A stretch of DNA of 64,000 nt, from NCBI GenBank assembly GCA_024364735.1, contig JAGFNQ010004724.1:420385-484384 (forward strand), read 5' to 3'. The DNA is from Boesenbergia rotunda. Lineage: Eukaryota; Streptophyta; Magnoliopsida; Zingiberales; Zingiberaceae. Made by a program: the position numbers and the translations under genes. Positions within the stretch are counted from its first letter, which is position 1. Every line of letters starts with the position of its first letter. The notes below the pieces were generated by a model that was given only the letters and a program-made list of their open reading frames with translations, was not told the origin of the DNA and ran no database searches. Shown here piece by piece: positions 9,373-22,908 of the stretch.

Positions 9373-12300
9373 GATAAGTTAAGAGAGGAAATTGGATTTT
9401 TTTGGTTTTCTCTCTTCCTCACCCTAGCCGCGCGACCCTTCCCCTCTCCTCTCTTGGGCGAAACAACACCAAGGCCAAGAGGGCCGGCCAAAGCTCTCCT
9501 CCAAGAGATATTCCTATATTCGGGATCCCCGCGACGAGAGGAACGCATAGGCGCGAAGAATTCTCCGAGATCTCAAGTTTCTCCCGAGTCCTAGACGTCA
9601 ATCTTGGTTGTAAGTCCAAGATATCAATGTAAGTACTGCTCACCTGCAGTAAGAGGCGGTTTTTCCTCGAGAATTTCCTTTAAAAGTTTTAAAAGAGATA
9701 GTTTCTTTAGTTTATGATTTTTGGCATGTGATATTAGTTCATTATATGTTTGTATAAGTTGATTAAGCACCCTATATGAGATTAGGGCTAAGAAAAGTTA
9801 TGAGAAAAGAAAAGAGAAGATAAAGATAAGAAAAGAAAATGCCAAGGCCTTAAGAAATCTCCAAAAGTCAAGACTTAGGGATTTTAGCACGCAAGGTGCT
9901 CGAGAAAATGCCAAGGCATTTACAGATAAGAAAGAAAAGAAAGAAAAGCTATTTTATTTTCTAAGGCCAGTACCCGGCGTCCAAGGGCGTCATTAAAGAA
10001 ATCCAGGTGTCCAATTCCAAGGTCTTGGCCCTGGTAGACCAAGGTCTGCTCTATTAGGATTGGTGGCTCGCTACCCCAACCTTTTAGGGAACGCGCATAT
10101 GAGATGGTACTTACGTCTTCAGTGGATCCAAGTGATTATTATTTTCAAGTATATGCTTTAGCAAAGTTTCGAAAGTTTAAGAAAGTTTTCAAAAGTTAAA
10201 GAATAGCTAAAATTTCAAGTTGAGCCAAGAAAAGTAAATTGAGATTTATTATTGCTTGAGTATGCATGTTTTGAGTTATACATGTTCTTAGTTTTCTTTC
10301 AAGCATATTAGCATCTCATATGATTTTCATATTGTTCTAGAAGCATGTTTGCACATTTCGAGATTTTGTGAGCTAGATAGTACTTACTAAGCTTTTTGCT
10401 TACTAGATGCATTTCCTCTTATTGCAGATAAAGGTAAAGGCAAGCAATTCTGAAGGAAGGCGACGAGGCGGTGCTGAGAAAAGTGTGTGTGGTGGCTGAT
10501 TTTGGAGAGATCTTTGAGACGAGACAATTTAACTATCCAAATTACAATGTTATAGTTTATTCAAATTTCAAGTTCTTGTTTTAGGGAGTTTAGCGAACAT
10601 TTAAGTTTTGGATAGTTTTACATACTCAATTTCTTAGAGTAAAGATTCCATGTCATTTCTTTTAGCCTACATATTCTTATGATTGCATTGGATGAGTAGA
10701 AATGTGAGTAGTTGGAGATATTGATACTTTGTTAGAGAAATAGATGCATGTGCCAAGATAGTATCAATTTCTCTTGAATTAAGTTTTATTGCTTAAATAT
10801 GTTTAGAAAAGTTGCATCCATATTTCATAATGCTTTAGCAAGGTTATAAAACATGTATTTGGTGTTAGGAATGCATAGGAGTCAAGATTGGTACAAACTT
10901 TAGTGTTAAAGTTCATATAACTTGAATAGTTTATTTTCTTCCGCAAAAGTCCTAATTTCAAGTTTATGGATTGATTTTGTTTGGCTAAATTGTTTAGAAA
11001 ACTGGCATAGAGTATAGAAATGGTATCATAGTTTTATATGGCTCGAAAATACATGATTGGTGGTCCTTTGAAGCAAGTGCTGAAACCTGAATTTCAGATT
11101 TCAGGCCTATCAGTCGACTGATACAGTATCAGTCGACTGATACCTGAAAGATGAGTTGGGCGAGGCAAGCTTCAATGAGTATCATCTTGCGAGCTTTTGA
11201 GAAGGAAAGTGTGATATGGTATCGTGCATGACTACTTAAGTTAGAATATCATTGTTAGATGAATTTAAAAGAAAAAAAAAAGATTTCCGCATTTTTAGTC
11301 ATGCATCAGAAGTCGAGAAGTAGAGAAAAGTAACGATCCGTCTAAGGTAGAAGAAGGCGGGTCGCTACACCGACTATGTTGTCCTTACCCTAGTAGGTCG
11401 AGGCTAGCTACCTTGTATTTACTTAGGGATGCGCGCCATGATGTATGTATGTGGTACAAGCCGGGGACCCCAACAATGTGATGATTATGTTTAAGTATTT
11501 AAAAGTATGTTTTTAAAAGTTAGGCATCTATATATATATATATATATACATATGCATTCCACCCACGCATTCATTCATGTTATGCATTATGCTATGATGA
11601 TGATGTCTTATGCTTATGATTCATGTTAAGAAATGGGTATGATAGTAAATGATTTATGCCATGATTATGTTAAGAAGATGCCCATATGCTATAATGGAAA
11701 ATATGCCCAGGATATGCTAGATAGGTTGGTCTATACCTTATGTTTATGTTTATAAGATGTTCCATGCCATGTTAAGAATGTCTAATGATGAGTATGTTTA
11801 TACCATGCTTTATGCCATGATAGGAATGTTTAATTATGTCTATGCTTATGTTTATGCTTTAGGCCATGATAAGAATGTTAATTATGTCTATGCTTATGTT
11901 TATGCTTTATGCCATGATAAAAATGTTTAATTATGTTTATGCTTATGTTTATGCTTTATGCCATGATAGGAATGTTTAGTTATGTTTATGGTTATGCCAA
12001 GTATCATGCCATGTAAAGTTTAAGTAGGTTTATGTTTATGCTTCATGTTTAAGTCTAAATGATGATTATGTTTCATATGATTATAAATGAATGACGAATG
12101 GTTTTAATGAGTAGGAAAGAGTCTTACTAAGCCTGTGTGCTTATAGTCTTTTTCCATATACCGCAGATCATGCAAGGGGACAATGAGGAAGCAGCAGGAG
12201 GGCAAGAACGTATGTGTGTGATAGTGACTTGGCCCAGGAAACCAAATGTTTACCGTTTATGCTAGAACTTTACTTTTGATATCTCTATGCTCGAATAATG

Positions 12301-12514
12301 ACTCATGGAACTTTATGTTATGATGTTAAGCATGATATGATAAGATGTTTAAGTATAAAGTCAATATGCCAAGTTTCCATGACATTATGTTAAGAATGGT
12401 AGTAGGGGGCATGTAAGTGTAAAGTTAAAGTTATTCCGCTGCAGTATGATGTTACATGCCCTAAGTATGTTAGCGTAACGCCGCTTTAGGGAAAAAAAAG
12501 CGGGCGTTACAGGT

Positions 12515-12526
12515 TGGTATCAGAGC
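12515..12526 (+). other. Element B primer binding site (initiator tRNA-Met)
   Basis: TGGTATCAGAGC starts three bases after the LTR end at 12511. Confidence 0.92.
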
Positions 12527-13281
12527 AGTTACCATCTCACTACACACACATCAAGCCTTCTTCCTGCCGCTACCAAGTAAGTACCTCTCTACATATTTTA
12601 TGATAGTAAGCACTTTTAGGATACCTTATGATTCTAGAATATGCAAGTAAGGATGATACCTATGATTCTAGAATATGCAAGCATGAATGATGTTTTATGA
12701 TGAGAAGTATTTTAGGATATGTGACTATGAACGATATATATATTTTCTTATGAAATCAAATACTTTAGAATTGGATATGCGGCTAGAGATAGAAAAAAAA
12801 ACTATAATTTATGATATTCTGTATAATCTATAATATAGTCACATGTAGAAAATTATCTGATAGCCTACATACCTGAGGTTATAACACTCTCACCTATGTT
12901 AGCGTATAGCATTAGTTCCATGATATTAATACTGATATAATTAATGGTATAAATCATACGGTATAACTTAGGTAGGGACGCATAGGGTAGGGTCCTAATT
13001 ATGTTAACACTTATTATAGATTATGGGTCACTGTTATCTTATATATAATATATAAGATTATACCTTAAGTTATTTTATAGTAATATAATAAATAGGATCT
13101 CACCAATTCTATAATAACCATACAACTAATATGATTCGTAACTCAGGTTGAGAACTAATATTTCGGAAGCATACTATTATTAGGTTTACCCATAATTAAA
13201 ATAAGTATATAATTATGATATATGCATATAATTATGTCATGGAGTTATTAATGACATTAGCCCAATTATATGCTAAGGAGA
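12527..13281 (+). other. Element B noncoding leader where gag and protease are missing
   Basis: AT-rich sequence without gag, protease or reverse transcriptase homology. RNase H coding begins right after it, so gag, PR and most of RT have been deleted or replaced here. Confidence 0.6.
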
Positions 13282-15222
13282 CTTACAAGTGCTCCAATTC
13301 TTACCCTTCCGGAAAGTAACCAGGGCTTTGACATGTATAGCGACGCCTCCCGACGGGGACTTGGAGTTGTGCTTATGCAGAATGGTAAAGTCATTGCCTA
13401 CGCCTCTAGGTAACTTAAAGAACATGAACAGAATTACCCCACCCACGATCTAGAATTAGCCGTTGTGGTCTTCGCTCTTAAAATATGGAGGCATTATCTA
13501 TATGGAGCGCAGTGTAAGATTTATACAGACCACCAGAGTCTGCGATATTTCTTCACTCAGAAAGACCTGAATATGAGACAACGTCGATGGCCTGAGTTGG
13601 TGAAGGACTATGACTGCGAGATCTTCTACCATCCAGGGAAGGCAAACAAAGTGGCCGATGCACTCAGCCGGAAGTCATGTGCCACCTTGATGTTCATATC
13701 TAAGTTACCCCGACCACTCGAAAGAGAAATTATGAATTTTAGGGTCGAAGTCATCTCCGGATGACTTTCCACCATGACAATATCACCCACGTCATTTGAG
13801 GACATATTGGACAAACAAAATGGTGATCTGAATCTTCAGAAAATAAAACAGGAGATCCTAGAAGGAAAGGGTGATGGTTTTCATATCGCCAAAGGGGGAG
13901 TACTCTACCTTAGGGATCGTCTATGTATTCCTAATGATCCGGAGCTTCGAAGGGAAATACGGGCAGAAGCTCACGGAACCCCTTACTCAATGCATCCAGG
14001 GTCCACCAGGATGTATCAAGATCTGAAGGAGAAGTTCTGGTCGTCTGGAATGAAGAGGGATGTGGCTTAGTATGTTAGTACTTGCATGACTTGCCAGCAA
14101 GTAAAAGCAGAACATCAACGACCCGGGGGAGTTCTGCAGCCACTAACGATTCTGGAGTGGAAATGGGAAGACATCTCTATGGATTTCATTTCAGGGCTTC
14201 CCAGGACTACGAATGGATATGATGCAATATGGGTAGTTGTGGACAGGCTGACAAAGTCTGCTCACTTCTTGGCGATCAAGATGACTTATTCGATTGAGCA
14301 ACTAGCTCAATTATATGTTAAGGAAGTAATTAGGCTTCATGGAGTTCCCAAGACCATTATCTCAGATAGGGATGGTCGCTTTACTTCGCATTTTTGGGAA
14401 TGTATTCAGAAGTCTCTCGGCACTAAATTGCGATTTAGCACCGCCTTTCACCCTCAGATTGACGGGCGAACGGAACGGGTGAATCAAATACTAGAAGATA
14501 TGTTGAGAGCTTGTGCCCTGGATTTCAAGGGAAGTTGGTGTCGATATCTATGCTTGGCGGAATTCGCTTACAACAATAGCTACCAAGCTACTATTGGAAT
14601 GGCACCTTATGAAGCCTTGTATGGGAGGAGATGTAGGTCTCCGATCTGTTGGTACGAGGGTGGTGAAAAGAAGGAAATGGGGCTCACAACGGATGTTATC
14701 GACAGCGCCACCCGAGCTATACAGAATATTCGACAACGGATAACAACTGCTCGGAGCCGGCAGAAGAGTTATGCCGATGTCCGGCATAGACCACTGGAAT
14801 TTAATGTTGGAGATTGGGTGTTTCTTAAAGTGGCTCCTATGAAGGGGGTGACAAGATTTGGGAAGAAAGGAAAACTAAGTCCGCGCTATGTGGGGCCGTA
14901 CCTGGTTCTGAAAAGAGTCGGTAAAGTGGCATATGAGTTGGAGCTGCCTCCAGAGATGTCAGCTATCCATAACGTATTCCATGTGTCCCTGCTTAAAAAG
15001 TGTATCCTGAATATGGATCAAGTGGTCGAGCCACAGACAGTGCAAGTTCAAGACGACCTAAGTTATGAAAGCAGACCAATTCAGATCTTAGATTGGGAAG
15101 TCAAGAAGCTGAGGAGTAAAGAAGTACCCTTAGTCAAGGTTTTATGGCAAAGTCAACGGTTGGAGGAAGCTACCTGGGAACGCGAGGACGAGATGAGGCG
15201 CAAGTACCCGGAGTTATTCTAA
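13282..15222 (+). pseudogene. Element B pol remnant: RNase H, integrase and chromodomain
   Basis: One frame runs from T-S-A-P-I-L-T-L-P, with RNase H motif Y-S-D-A-S and Y-T-D-H-Q-S-L, through an integrase zinc-binding HHCC region (ending C-M-T-C-Q-Q-V-K) and the integrase core with M-D-F-I, I-S-D-R-D and T-E-R as the D,D,E residues. It ends in a chromodomain-like segment (V-K-V-L-W-Q ... A-T-W-E-R-E-D-E-M). In-frame stops are at 13411 (TAA), 13762 (TGA) and 14068 (TAG). From 14086 to the natural stop, 378 codons are open, so the integrase core and chromodomain are uninterrupted. Chromodomain integrases direct insertion toward marked chromatin. Confidence 0.88.
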
Positions 15223-15745
15223 GTTCGAGGACGAACTTTCACGAGGTATGGGGGATTGTAACGACCCGGAAAATTCTCTTAATATTTTCTGAAAATATTG
15301 AGCATGTCTGGATAATTTTCCGAAGGACCTAGAGGTATTAATACGAACTTTGGCCTAGAAAATCCATGTTTTCTCATTTAAATTGAGAAAAACTAAGTAC
15401 TAATGGGCCTTAGATGGGCTTTCTAGTACCACGATTATAGGTGGATTTTAGGTAAAAAAATTAGTATAAATATAAATACCATTTAATTAGGCATATTAGC
15501 ACGATTATGGGTAAGTCTTAGCCTAATGTTCCTATATAAATCGAGAAATTAGGTACTAATGAGCTTTAAATGGGCCCAAAAATGGGTATTAATTTGGTAA
15601 AATTAATATAAATATAAAAGGATTTTATTTAGGAATATTAACATAATTATGGGTGATTTTAGGGGGATTTTCGGAATTTAAGAACAATAAAATAATAAGA
15701 TAAATGAACTAAAAATAAAAATAAAAATAAAGGTGCATGAGCCAA

Positions 15746-15799
15746 GGATTGAACCTTGGACATCTTGGACAAACATGCATGCTTTAACCAACTCACCTA
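15746..15799 (-). other. tRNA-like module in the element B 3' LTR
   Basis: Same box A and box B arrangement as at 7122-7175, with a few substitutions between the boxes and both boxes unchanged. Confidence 0.5.
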
Positions 15800-17835
15800 G
15801 CAATGGATTTCTATTGGGAAATGAAATAGAGTTTGGCTAAGGCTTAAGGGAAGATGAGGGGTCATGAAGAGACTCTTCATTTGCCTTCTTAAAGGGGCTA
15901 TAAAGAGAGGGTTTGGGGGGTTACTTCTCTTCTTCCATCAAGTCACCTTCTCCCCTCCTCCTTCTTCATTCTAGCCGAACACCAAGAAGGGGTTTTCCCT
16001 TGGAAAAAAACTCCACATCTCCAAGATCTAGGTTCCTTCCAAGGCTACAAGGGCAAGGAGGGATCAAGGGTCAAGAGCTCTACAAGTTCTTTCTCTTTTA
16101 AGGTCTAAAAATCAAGAAACCTCAAGTAAGACTCCCTCACCTGTGGTATATTAGTTCTTTATGATTTTCTATGATTTTTAGCATATTATAAAGGTTGGTT
16201 TGAGATTTTAAGTTGGAAAAGAAAGAAAACAAGAATCCTAGCCTAAGGGGGGGGGGGGGGGGGTTTCGACGCTAGGACTTTTGGGTCCATAATGATTCTA
16301 TAAATCCTAGTTATGTTTTCTAATATGCTCTCATGATATTTAGAGGTTAAATATAATTTTGGGGAATTTTTGGGGTACCCTAGGGTCCCCTAGGGTTTTC
16401 GGCCAACCCATGAACTCATGGGTATGGTTAAATCCAAACCCCCAAGCATATGTGTTGGGTATTATCATGATATAAGGGAGATTGAGGGTGACTTATGAGA
16501 CCTTTTACACGGCTTTGTGACCCACAAGTTTCGGCCAAGGTTGGATGGTAGGGAAAAAGTTAGGCCTTTCCCCAAGTAAGGGCTCTAATGGCCCTTATAG
16601 TATGGTATGGTTGATGTTAATGGTTGATTGGGGATTTTAATGGAATTTTTCCATGCACACATGCCCTAACAAGATTTGGCCAGCCCTAGGAAGGAGGGTT
16701 AAGGGTTAGGGTTAACCCTAATCATGAGGCCTAAGGGCTTCCTATGGTCATATAGGTAATGTATGTATGTTCCTTTACCTTGTGCTATCTTATATGCTTA
16801 TGGAAATGATGGGAACCTTCCATGTAGGTTTCAGCCAAGGCCATGTAAATAGGGTTTGGTGGAGTTATGGTTCAAAGAATGATGGTTTATGCTTATTATG
16901 AAATATATATGTAGGTTCAAGCATGTGGTAGAAATTTAAGTTACCTATAACCCTAACTTTAAGCACCATGTTTATGTTTGTATGCTTATGATTGGATGTC
17001 ATGCTTAATAGGGTTATTTATGAATGTCTTATGTTCCATGTCATGCACTTGGATAGTAGGTAACATGTTTATGGAAGTCCTACCTATATATGCTTATGTT
17101 ATGTTAAGAACTACGCCATGTTATATGCTTATGTTATGTTAAGAACCCTACTATGTTATATGCTCAGGTTATGTTAAGAACCATGTTATGATTATGATAA
17201 GAATGATACCATGATAAGTATGTTATGTTTATGATAAGAATGATGCATGCCATGTTTTATATATGAAGATGTATGCCATGTTAATAAATAATGATGCATG
17301 CCATGTTATGAATAATGATGCATGCTATGTTATGAATAATGATGCATGCCATGTTATGAATAATGATGCATGTCATGTTTATGAAGAAAGATAATGCTCA
17401 TGTCTTCCAGGCATCATGATGGACAAACATGTTTTAAGTCATGCTTCATGTAACAATTTATGCCATGTTTGAATATGCCATGAATGTCTTATGAATGATG
17501 AAGCATGTAAAGTATTTTACTTTATGAATGGGGCTTGTACCGGACCGAAGTATGGGTCCAAGGGATGGGCACGTTAAGAACGCCCCGGTTCTGGACTACC
17601 GAAGCTGTCCACGGTTCTGGCACTACCGAAGTTGTGCAACAGGGATGGGCACCTTAAGAACGCCCCGGTTCGAGGACTACCGACTATGCTGTCCTTACCC
17701 TAGTAGGTCGAGGCTAGCTACCTTGTATTTACTTTGGGATGCGTGCCATGATGTATGTATGTGGTACAAGCCGGGGACCCCAACAATGTGATGATTATGT
17801 TTAAGTATTTAAAAGTATGTTTTAAGAGTTAGGCA

Positions 17836-17944
<109 letters not shown>

Positions 17945-18907
17945 CATATGCATTCCACCCACGCATTCATTCATGTTATGCATTATGCTATGATGATGAT
18001 GTCTTATGCTTATGATTCATATTAAGAAATGGGTATGATAGTAAATGATTTATGCCATGATTAAGTTAAGAAGATGCCCATATGCTATAATGGAAAATAT
18101 GCCCAGGATATGCTAGATAGGTTGGTCTATACCTTATGTTTATATTTATAAGATGTTCCATGCCATGTTAAGAATGTCTAATGATGAGTATGTTTATACC
18201 ATGCTTTATGCCATGATAGGAATGTTTAATTATGTCTATGCTTATGTTTATGCTTTAGGCCATGATAAGAATGTTAATTATGTCTATGCTTATGTTTATG
18301 CTTTATGCCATGATAAAAATGTTTAATTATGTTTATGCTTATGTTTATGCTTTATGCCATGATAGGAATGTTTAGTTATATTTATTGTTATGCCATGTAT
18401 CATGCCATGTAAAGTTTAAGTAGGTTTATGTTTATGCTTCATGTTTAAGACTAAATGATGATTATGTTTCATATGATTATGAATGAATGACGAATGGTTT
18501 TAGTGAGTAGGAAAGAGTCTTACTAAGCCTGTGTGCTTATAGTCTTTTTCCTTATACCACAGATCATGCAAGGGGACAATGAGGAAGCAGCAGGAGGGCA
18601 AGAACGTATGTGTGTGATAGTGACTTGGCCCAGGAAACCAAATGTTTACCGTTTATGCTAGAACTTTACTTTTGATATCTCTATGCTCGAATAATGACTC
18701 ATAGAACTTTATGTTATGATGTTAAGCATGATATGATAAGATGTTTAAGTATAAAGTCAATATGCCAAGTTTCCATGACATTATGTTAAGAATGGTAGTA
18801 GGGGCATGTAATTGTAAAGTTAAAGTTATTCCGCTGCAGTATGATGTTACATGCCCTAAGTATGTTAGCGTAACGCCGCTTTAGGGAAAAAAAAAGCGGG
18901 CGTTACA

Positions 18908-20886
18908 TCCCTATTCAGTTGAACTATGTGGTTGAAATCCTAATTTTAAATGGGTTGCCTAAGCTACCATTTGGTATTTATCCTTGCTTAGGATTTAGAG
19001 TTAGTCGATACCCTGAATAGAGCTAGGATTTCTTTTGAAACTTAATTTCCTATTGAAGCTATGATTTAAGAGCTATTGATTAACCTACGGGTTAGGTTTA
19101 ATTTAGAATTGAAACCTAATAGGTTAACTTGATAAGTTCGGATTCCAATACCTAATTGGAATCTAATATGAGTAATTTGGGATAATTAAGGCCTAACCAT
19201 TTAGTTATGGTTAGTTAAATGAAATAGGGAAATTAGAACAAATCCTAATTTCTTGAGACAGTTCGGGTGGCTATAAATTATATATTATTGTAGCTAAACA
19301 TTATGCCTTTGATACAGGGCATTGATTGGGCTATCGTTGCAGATTATCGGACGAGAGGATCTTTTCTGATACGAGTATCTTATTTGAGGCGGGTACCCTT
19401 TGACTTATCTTTTAGATATTATCATATTGCTATGCGTGGTTTGTTATAAATAACAGTAAGATTGTATGCTATATCTGTCTTAGTATACCTGCATTTGATA
19501 TATGTTGCTTATCCTTGAGTTTATCTCCCGTTTAGATTCACACAGTCTCATTTGTGGTCTTGTGTATATATGTGCATAGAAGTAGTGATATGTCTTTTCT
19601 TTCATTTGACATTTATGGATCACTAGCTACCTTGCCATTATACCTAGTAGGATATTTGTATCCCATGTTATAGGATTCAGACGTATACCTAGCTCACAGA
19701 GGTGTTAGTTGAGGACTTGGTGGGTGTATATGTGTTTGGGTCATGCACCATCCTTGCATTATTGCATGCTGATGATCATCGGCTCCTATGTAGTCTGAGC
19801 CCATCGTCAGTTACATGAGGATATGCACACACATCCACTCAGGGGTAGTGGCTTCCATAGGGTGTGTGCATTTGCCCTGTATTGCTCCGTTCGACCACGA
19901 TTTGGAGGGTGGTTCCGGGCGTGCTAGAAGCATGGGATCCCTTCTCGTCCTAAGGCACGAGAAGATGAGAGCTATACTCCCCCATTCCTTGGGTAGGAGA
20001 GTGACCTCCGTCAGCATCCTGTCCACTCGGTCACTCAGGAGCAGTGATAGCAGGGTGCATACAGTTGTCATAGCTCTACCCTTTCGGACGTTCATTTACG
20101 ACATGTGGACGATGATCTGATTGGTATCAGGGGTGACACATATCATTGCATCATGTGTATATTTTACATCGTGCATTGTTTGCTGCATTTGATTTCTACA
20201 CTTGATTGACATGCATATACTAGATACATGTTTCTCTTGGATTATATGTTGTACTTGTTCCATAGGGATTATATTACACCCTCTGCAGGATAGATAGATT
20301 TTGGTATATACCTTTATTCAGTGTCTTTAGCATATACTCTTGTCTATTATTCATATGAGACTGTATCAGCGTGATCCTTATTGTTATTATAACGTACTAT
20401 GCATATCTGCTGGGTATTCGCTGAGTTTATGGACTCACACCGTTGTCATACATTTTGATTTTAGGTTGATATCTGCCAGGAGGGTCTGAGTCGCCAGTCC
20501 CATGCTTATGATGACATTCGATTTGGTTTTTATATGATACTTGCTGCTTTTGGACCATGTTAGGTTTTATTTCATTGCATTGGATTTCCGTGAACTTGTA
20601 GTATGTGACTTTATTTATGACATTGTACTTTTGAGTCCTATGTTGGACTATGCGTGGGGTTTTGCTGCATTCCTGCCCCCTGGTAGCACAGGTATGTTCG
20701 GGTTTTGGTTTTATGAGCATATTATCATATATATCGTTATTCTTCTTGGATTTGGGGCCTGAGGCCCATATAAACTGCTTGGTTGTGATATATATGTTGT
20801 GTGTATGTGTAAATTGTCTATCGGACAGGGGAGGTGCTGTCCGATTTTCTATTGGATCAGCGACTCCTAGGTCTCGGGGCGTGAGA
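18908..20886 (+). repeat. Element A 5' LTR, second part
   Basis: It resumes after the TCCCT duplication and matches 27377-29343. It includes a conserved block (about 19800-20110) nearly identical in all four A/C LTRs, with a short hairpin TCTCGTCCTAAGGCACGAGA. The end reads GTGAGA where the other copies have GTGACA, a point change next to the primer site. Confidence 0.85.
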
Positions 20887-20894
20887 ATTTATTT

Positions 20895-20906
20895 TGGTAT
20901 CAGAGC
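20895..20906 (+). other. Element A primer binding site (initiator tRNA-Met)
   Basis: TGGTATCAGAGC, with complementarity to initiator tRNA-Met that seems to extend to about 19 of 20 bases (GAGGTTTC follows). Confidence 0.92.
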
Positions 20907-21109
20907 GAGGTTTCTGATACCTTCGGGACTTGTGGATTTACGGTGTCTACTTGTTTTACGAGTCTTTTTGGATTTGTTCGGAGTAATTTATCGATATGAT
21001 TGCACATTGGGGCTGGGCAGCGATAGGACCTTTCCAGACAGCAAATAGGTAAATTGGTAAAGTTAACCATTTGATCTTGTTTGCAATACTTGGTAATAAT
21101 TCAACAGGT

Positions 21110-22905
21110 ATGACTCGGGGTGCATATGTTCCTGCATCAAGACGTGGTCCGGGACGACCACGTAAGAGGGCTTTAGAGTCTCAGAGTGCAAGGTTACTTG
21201 AGAGACCCACTGAGGCAGAGTCTGTTAACCATAGCTAGACTCAGCAGGATATTCTGAGGGGCCAGGATTCCCATAGCCAGAGGGTCCCTTCCCCTTTTCC
21301 GTCGGTAGTCCCTACTATTCCTCCTGCTGTATCAGCTCCGGTATTAGTCACCGGGTCAGCAGGAGTACCCCCTCTGGCGGATCCAGTACCAATGGGATCA
21401 GTTTAGATTTTCCCTTCTGTTCCGTCGGAGAATCCTATTCCGACATATCCCACTGCTCCGACGCATCCGGTAGTGACCTCGGTGGTACCTGTTCCGGCTA
21501 TCTCTACTATTCTATCGGAGACGCCTATACCAGCTCCGATTTATCATACTATTCCCTCAGCAGTACCGGTCCCATCTTATCCTACTGCTCCACCAGCAGT
21601 ACCAGTTCCACTTTATTCTGCGGTTCTACCAGCGGTACCGAGTCCCTCTTATCCGACTATTCCACCTGGGATGCCTGCTCCGATGTATTCTACTGCTCCC
21701 CCGATTATGACTACTTCAGCATACCCCACTGCTCCGACTATGATGCAAGCCCCGGTGCTCCCTTCTGTCTCACCTGCATTAGCTGCCCCCGGATTTCCTG
21801 CAGTCCCTACTGTACCACCCGCTGTGTCCATCCCGATCCTACCGACGGCTCCATCCATGGTCCCTGCTCCGGTACTCCCCACTATGCCCCCTGGGGTATC
21901 TGCATCTACAGGCGGCGCTATGGATCGATCCCGAATTCCGATGATGGCGGAGTCCGTAAAGGGTCGGTTCACGTTATTCCATGGATGACCAGATCCGACT
22001 GTGGCCAGAGCTTGGATCAGGACGTTAGAGGGCACCTTCCGATATGTGACATGCTCGGACTGGGAGAAGGCCGAGCTAGCCATTTATCATCTGTGAGATC
22101 AGGCGTATACTTGGTGGACTACGCAGCAGACTATCATCGGGGAGCAGCACATCAATTGGGACACCTTCAGAGAGGCATTTGTGGCGATGTACCTTCCAGC
22201 GGCCTTTCGTTCGGCGAGGCGACAGGAGTTTCTGAATCTTCATCAGGGAGATCGATATGTACTAGAGTATGAGGCAGAATTTACCCGTCTAGCAGAGTAC
22301 TGTCCTCATATGGTTGAAGATGACATAGAGAGGGTGACGCAGTTTCATCAGGGCTTAGCGGCATACATTCAGGTTCATATGTCGGGATTTGTTGCTACAT
22401 CCTACCGAGAGGAGTTAGAGCGAGCTCTTATTATCGAGATGATCCAGCATAGACTATTTGGAGATAAGAAGAAGGGTAAGCAGGTCGTACACGACTCAGG
22501 TCAGACTCAGCAGCCGCAGACCACTGGACAGAAGCGCGGCAACCATACCCAAGCAGCTTCGGGCACTTCTGTAGCATCCTCCAGGCCCCAGAAGTCGAGT
22601 CATTCTTCTGCAGGATCCTTCCGGTCTCCACAGCTGAACCGGAAGAAGACAGCACCCATCTCTTACTGTACTCGTTGTGGATCCAGAGAGCACGTTGTAG
22701 GAGACTGTTCCCTGGAGCAGGGAGTGTGTTATTACTGCAAGCTACCAGGACACCGGAGTCGGGACTGTGCGTTGAAGGCACAGAATGAGAGGACTGGAGC
22801 TACTAGCCAGATGGGACATGCTGGGCAGTCAGGATCTCACAGAGGCGGGCGGAGGGCACAATCTTCATTTCGTCAGCCGCATGCCCCCCTCCAGCACCTG
22901 CCTAC
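21110..22905 (+). pseudogene. Element A gag with a long proline-rich N-terminal domain
   Basis: The frame starts at ATG 21110 with a basic N-terminus (R-G-P-G-R-P-R-K-R). About 200 residues of Pro/Thr/Val-rich repeats follow (Y-P-T-A-P, P-A-V-P-V-P types), then the Ty3 gag capsid core (W-E-K-A-E-L-A-I-Y-H-L; F-V-A-M-Y-L-P; E-Y-E-A-E-F) and two zinc-knuckle-like motifs (C-T-R-C-G-S-R-E-H, then C-Y-Y-C-K-L-P-G-H-R-S-R-D-C). In-frame stops include a TAG near 21237, one near 21405, TGA at 21986-21988 and TGA near 22097. A one-base shift in a C-run near 22885 moves the protease out of frame. Confidence 0.82.
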
Positions 22906-22908
22906 TTT

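Larger units (their letters stand above)
9054..11369 (+). repeat. SL-family solo LTR (2316 bp) nested in the element B 5' LTR
   Basis: TGTAACACCCC...GTCGCTACA is flanked by CCGAC at 9049-9053 and 11370-11374, with no internal domain, so it is a solo LTR left by LTR-LTR recombination. It has a TATA box (TATAAATA, 9365-9372), a tRNA-like module on the minus strand (9240-9294), and two perfect 16-bp palindromes TATCAGTCGACTGATA near 11108-11142. A second member is inverted at 62131-64000. The parent is probably gypsy, judging by its TGTAAC/GTTACA-type ends. Confidence 0.9.
6633..12511 (+). repeat. Element B 5' LTR (about 3.56 kb) with a nested solo LTR
   Basis: It is collinear with 15257-18907 except for the SL insertion at 9054-11369. 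It contains a TATA box (TATAAA, 7275-7280), a tRNA-like module on the opposite strand (7122-7175), and short ATG/TTA-rich tandem repeats (about 8440-8760 and 11570-12060), including about four copies of a 22-24 bp unit around ATGATGCATGCCATGTTATG. No coding potential is credible; open frames here are chance. Confidence 0.9.

Noticed and set aside
12527..13281. A possible gag gene at the usual place in element B
   Set aside because: No long frame, capsid motif or zinc knuckle in any frame. The region is AT-rich leader followed directly by RNase H.
17528..17791. An 87-codon open frame in the B 3' LTR, with a similar frame at 58962-59231 on the minus strand
   Set aside because: It comes from a conserved LTR block; the open frame is absent from the B 5' LTR because the SL LTR interrupts it, and the residues show no domain. 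The DNA conservation itself is reported as a finding.
22431..22781. A 116-codon antisense frame in element A gag
   Set aside because: Shadow of the gag frame on the opposite strand; no independent start context or domain.
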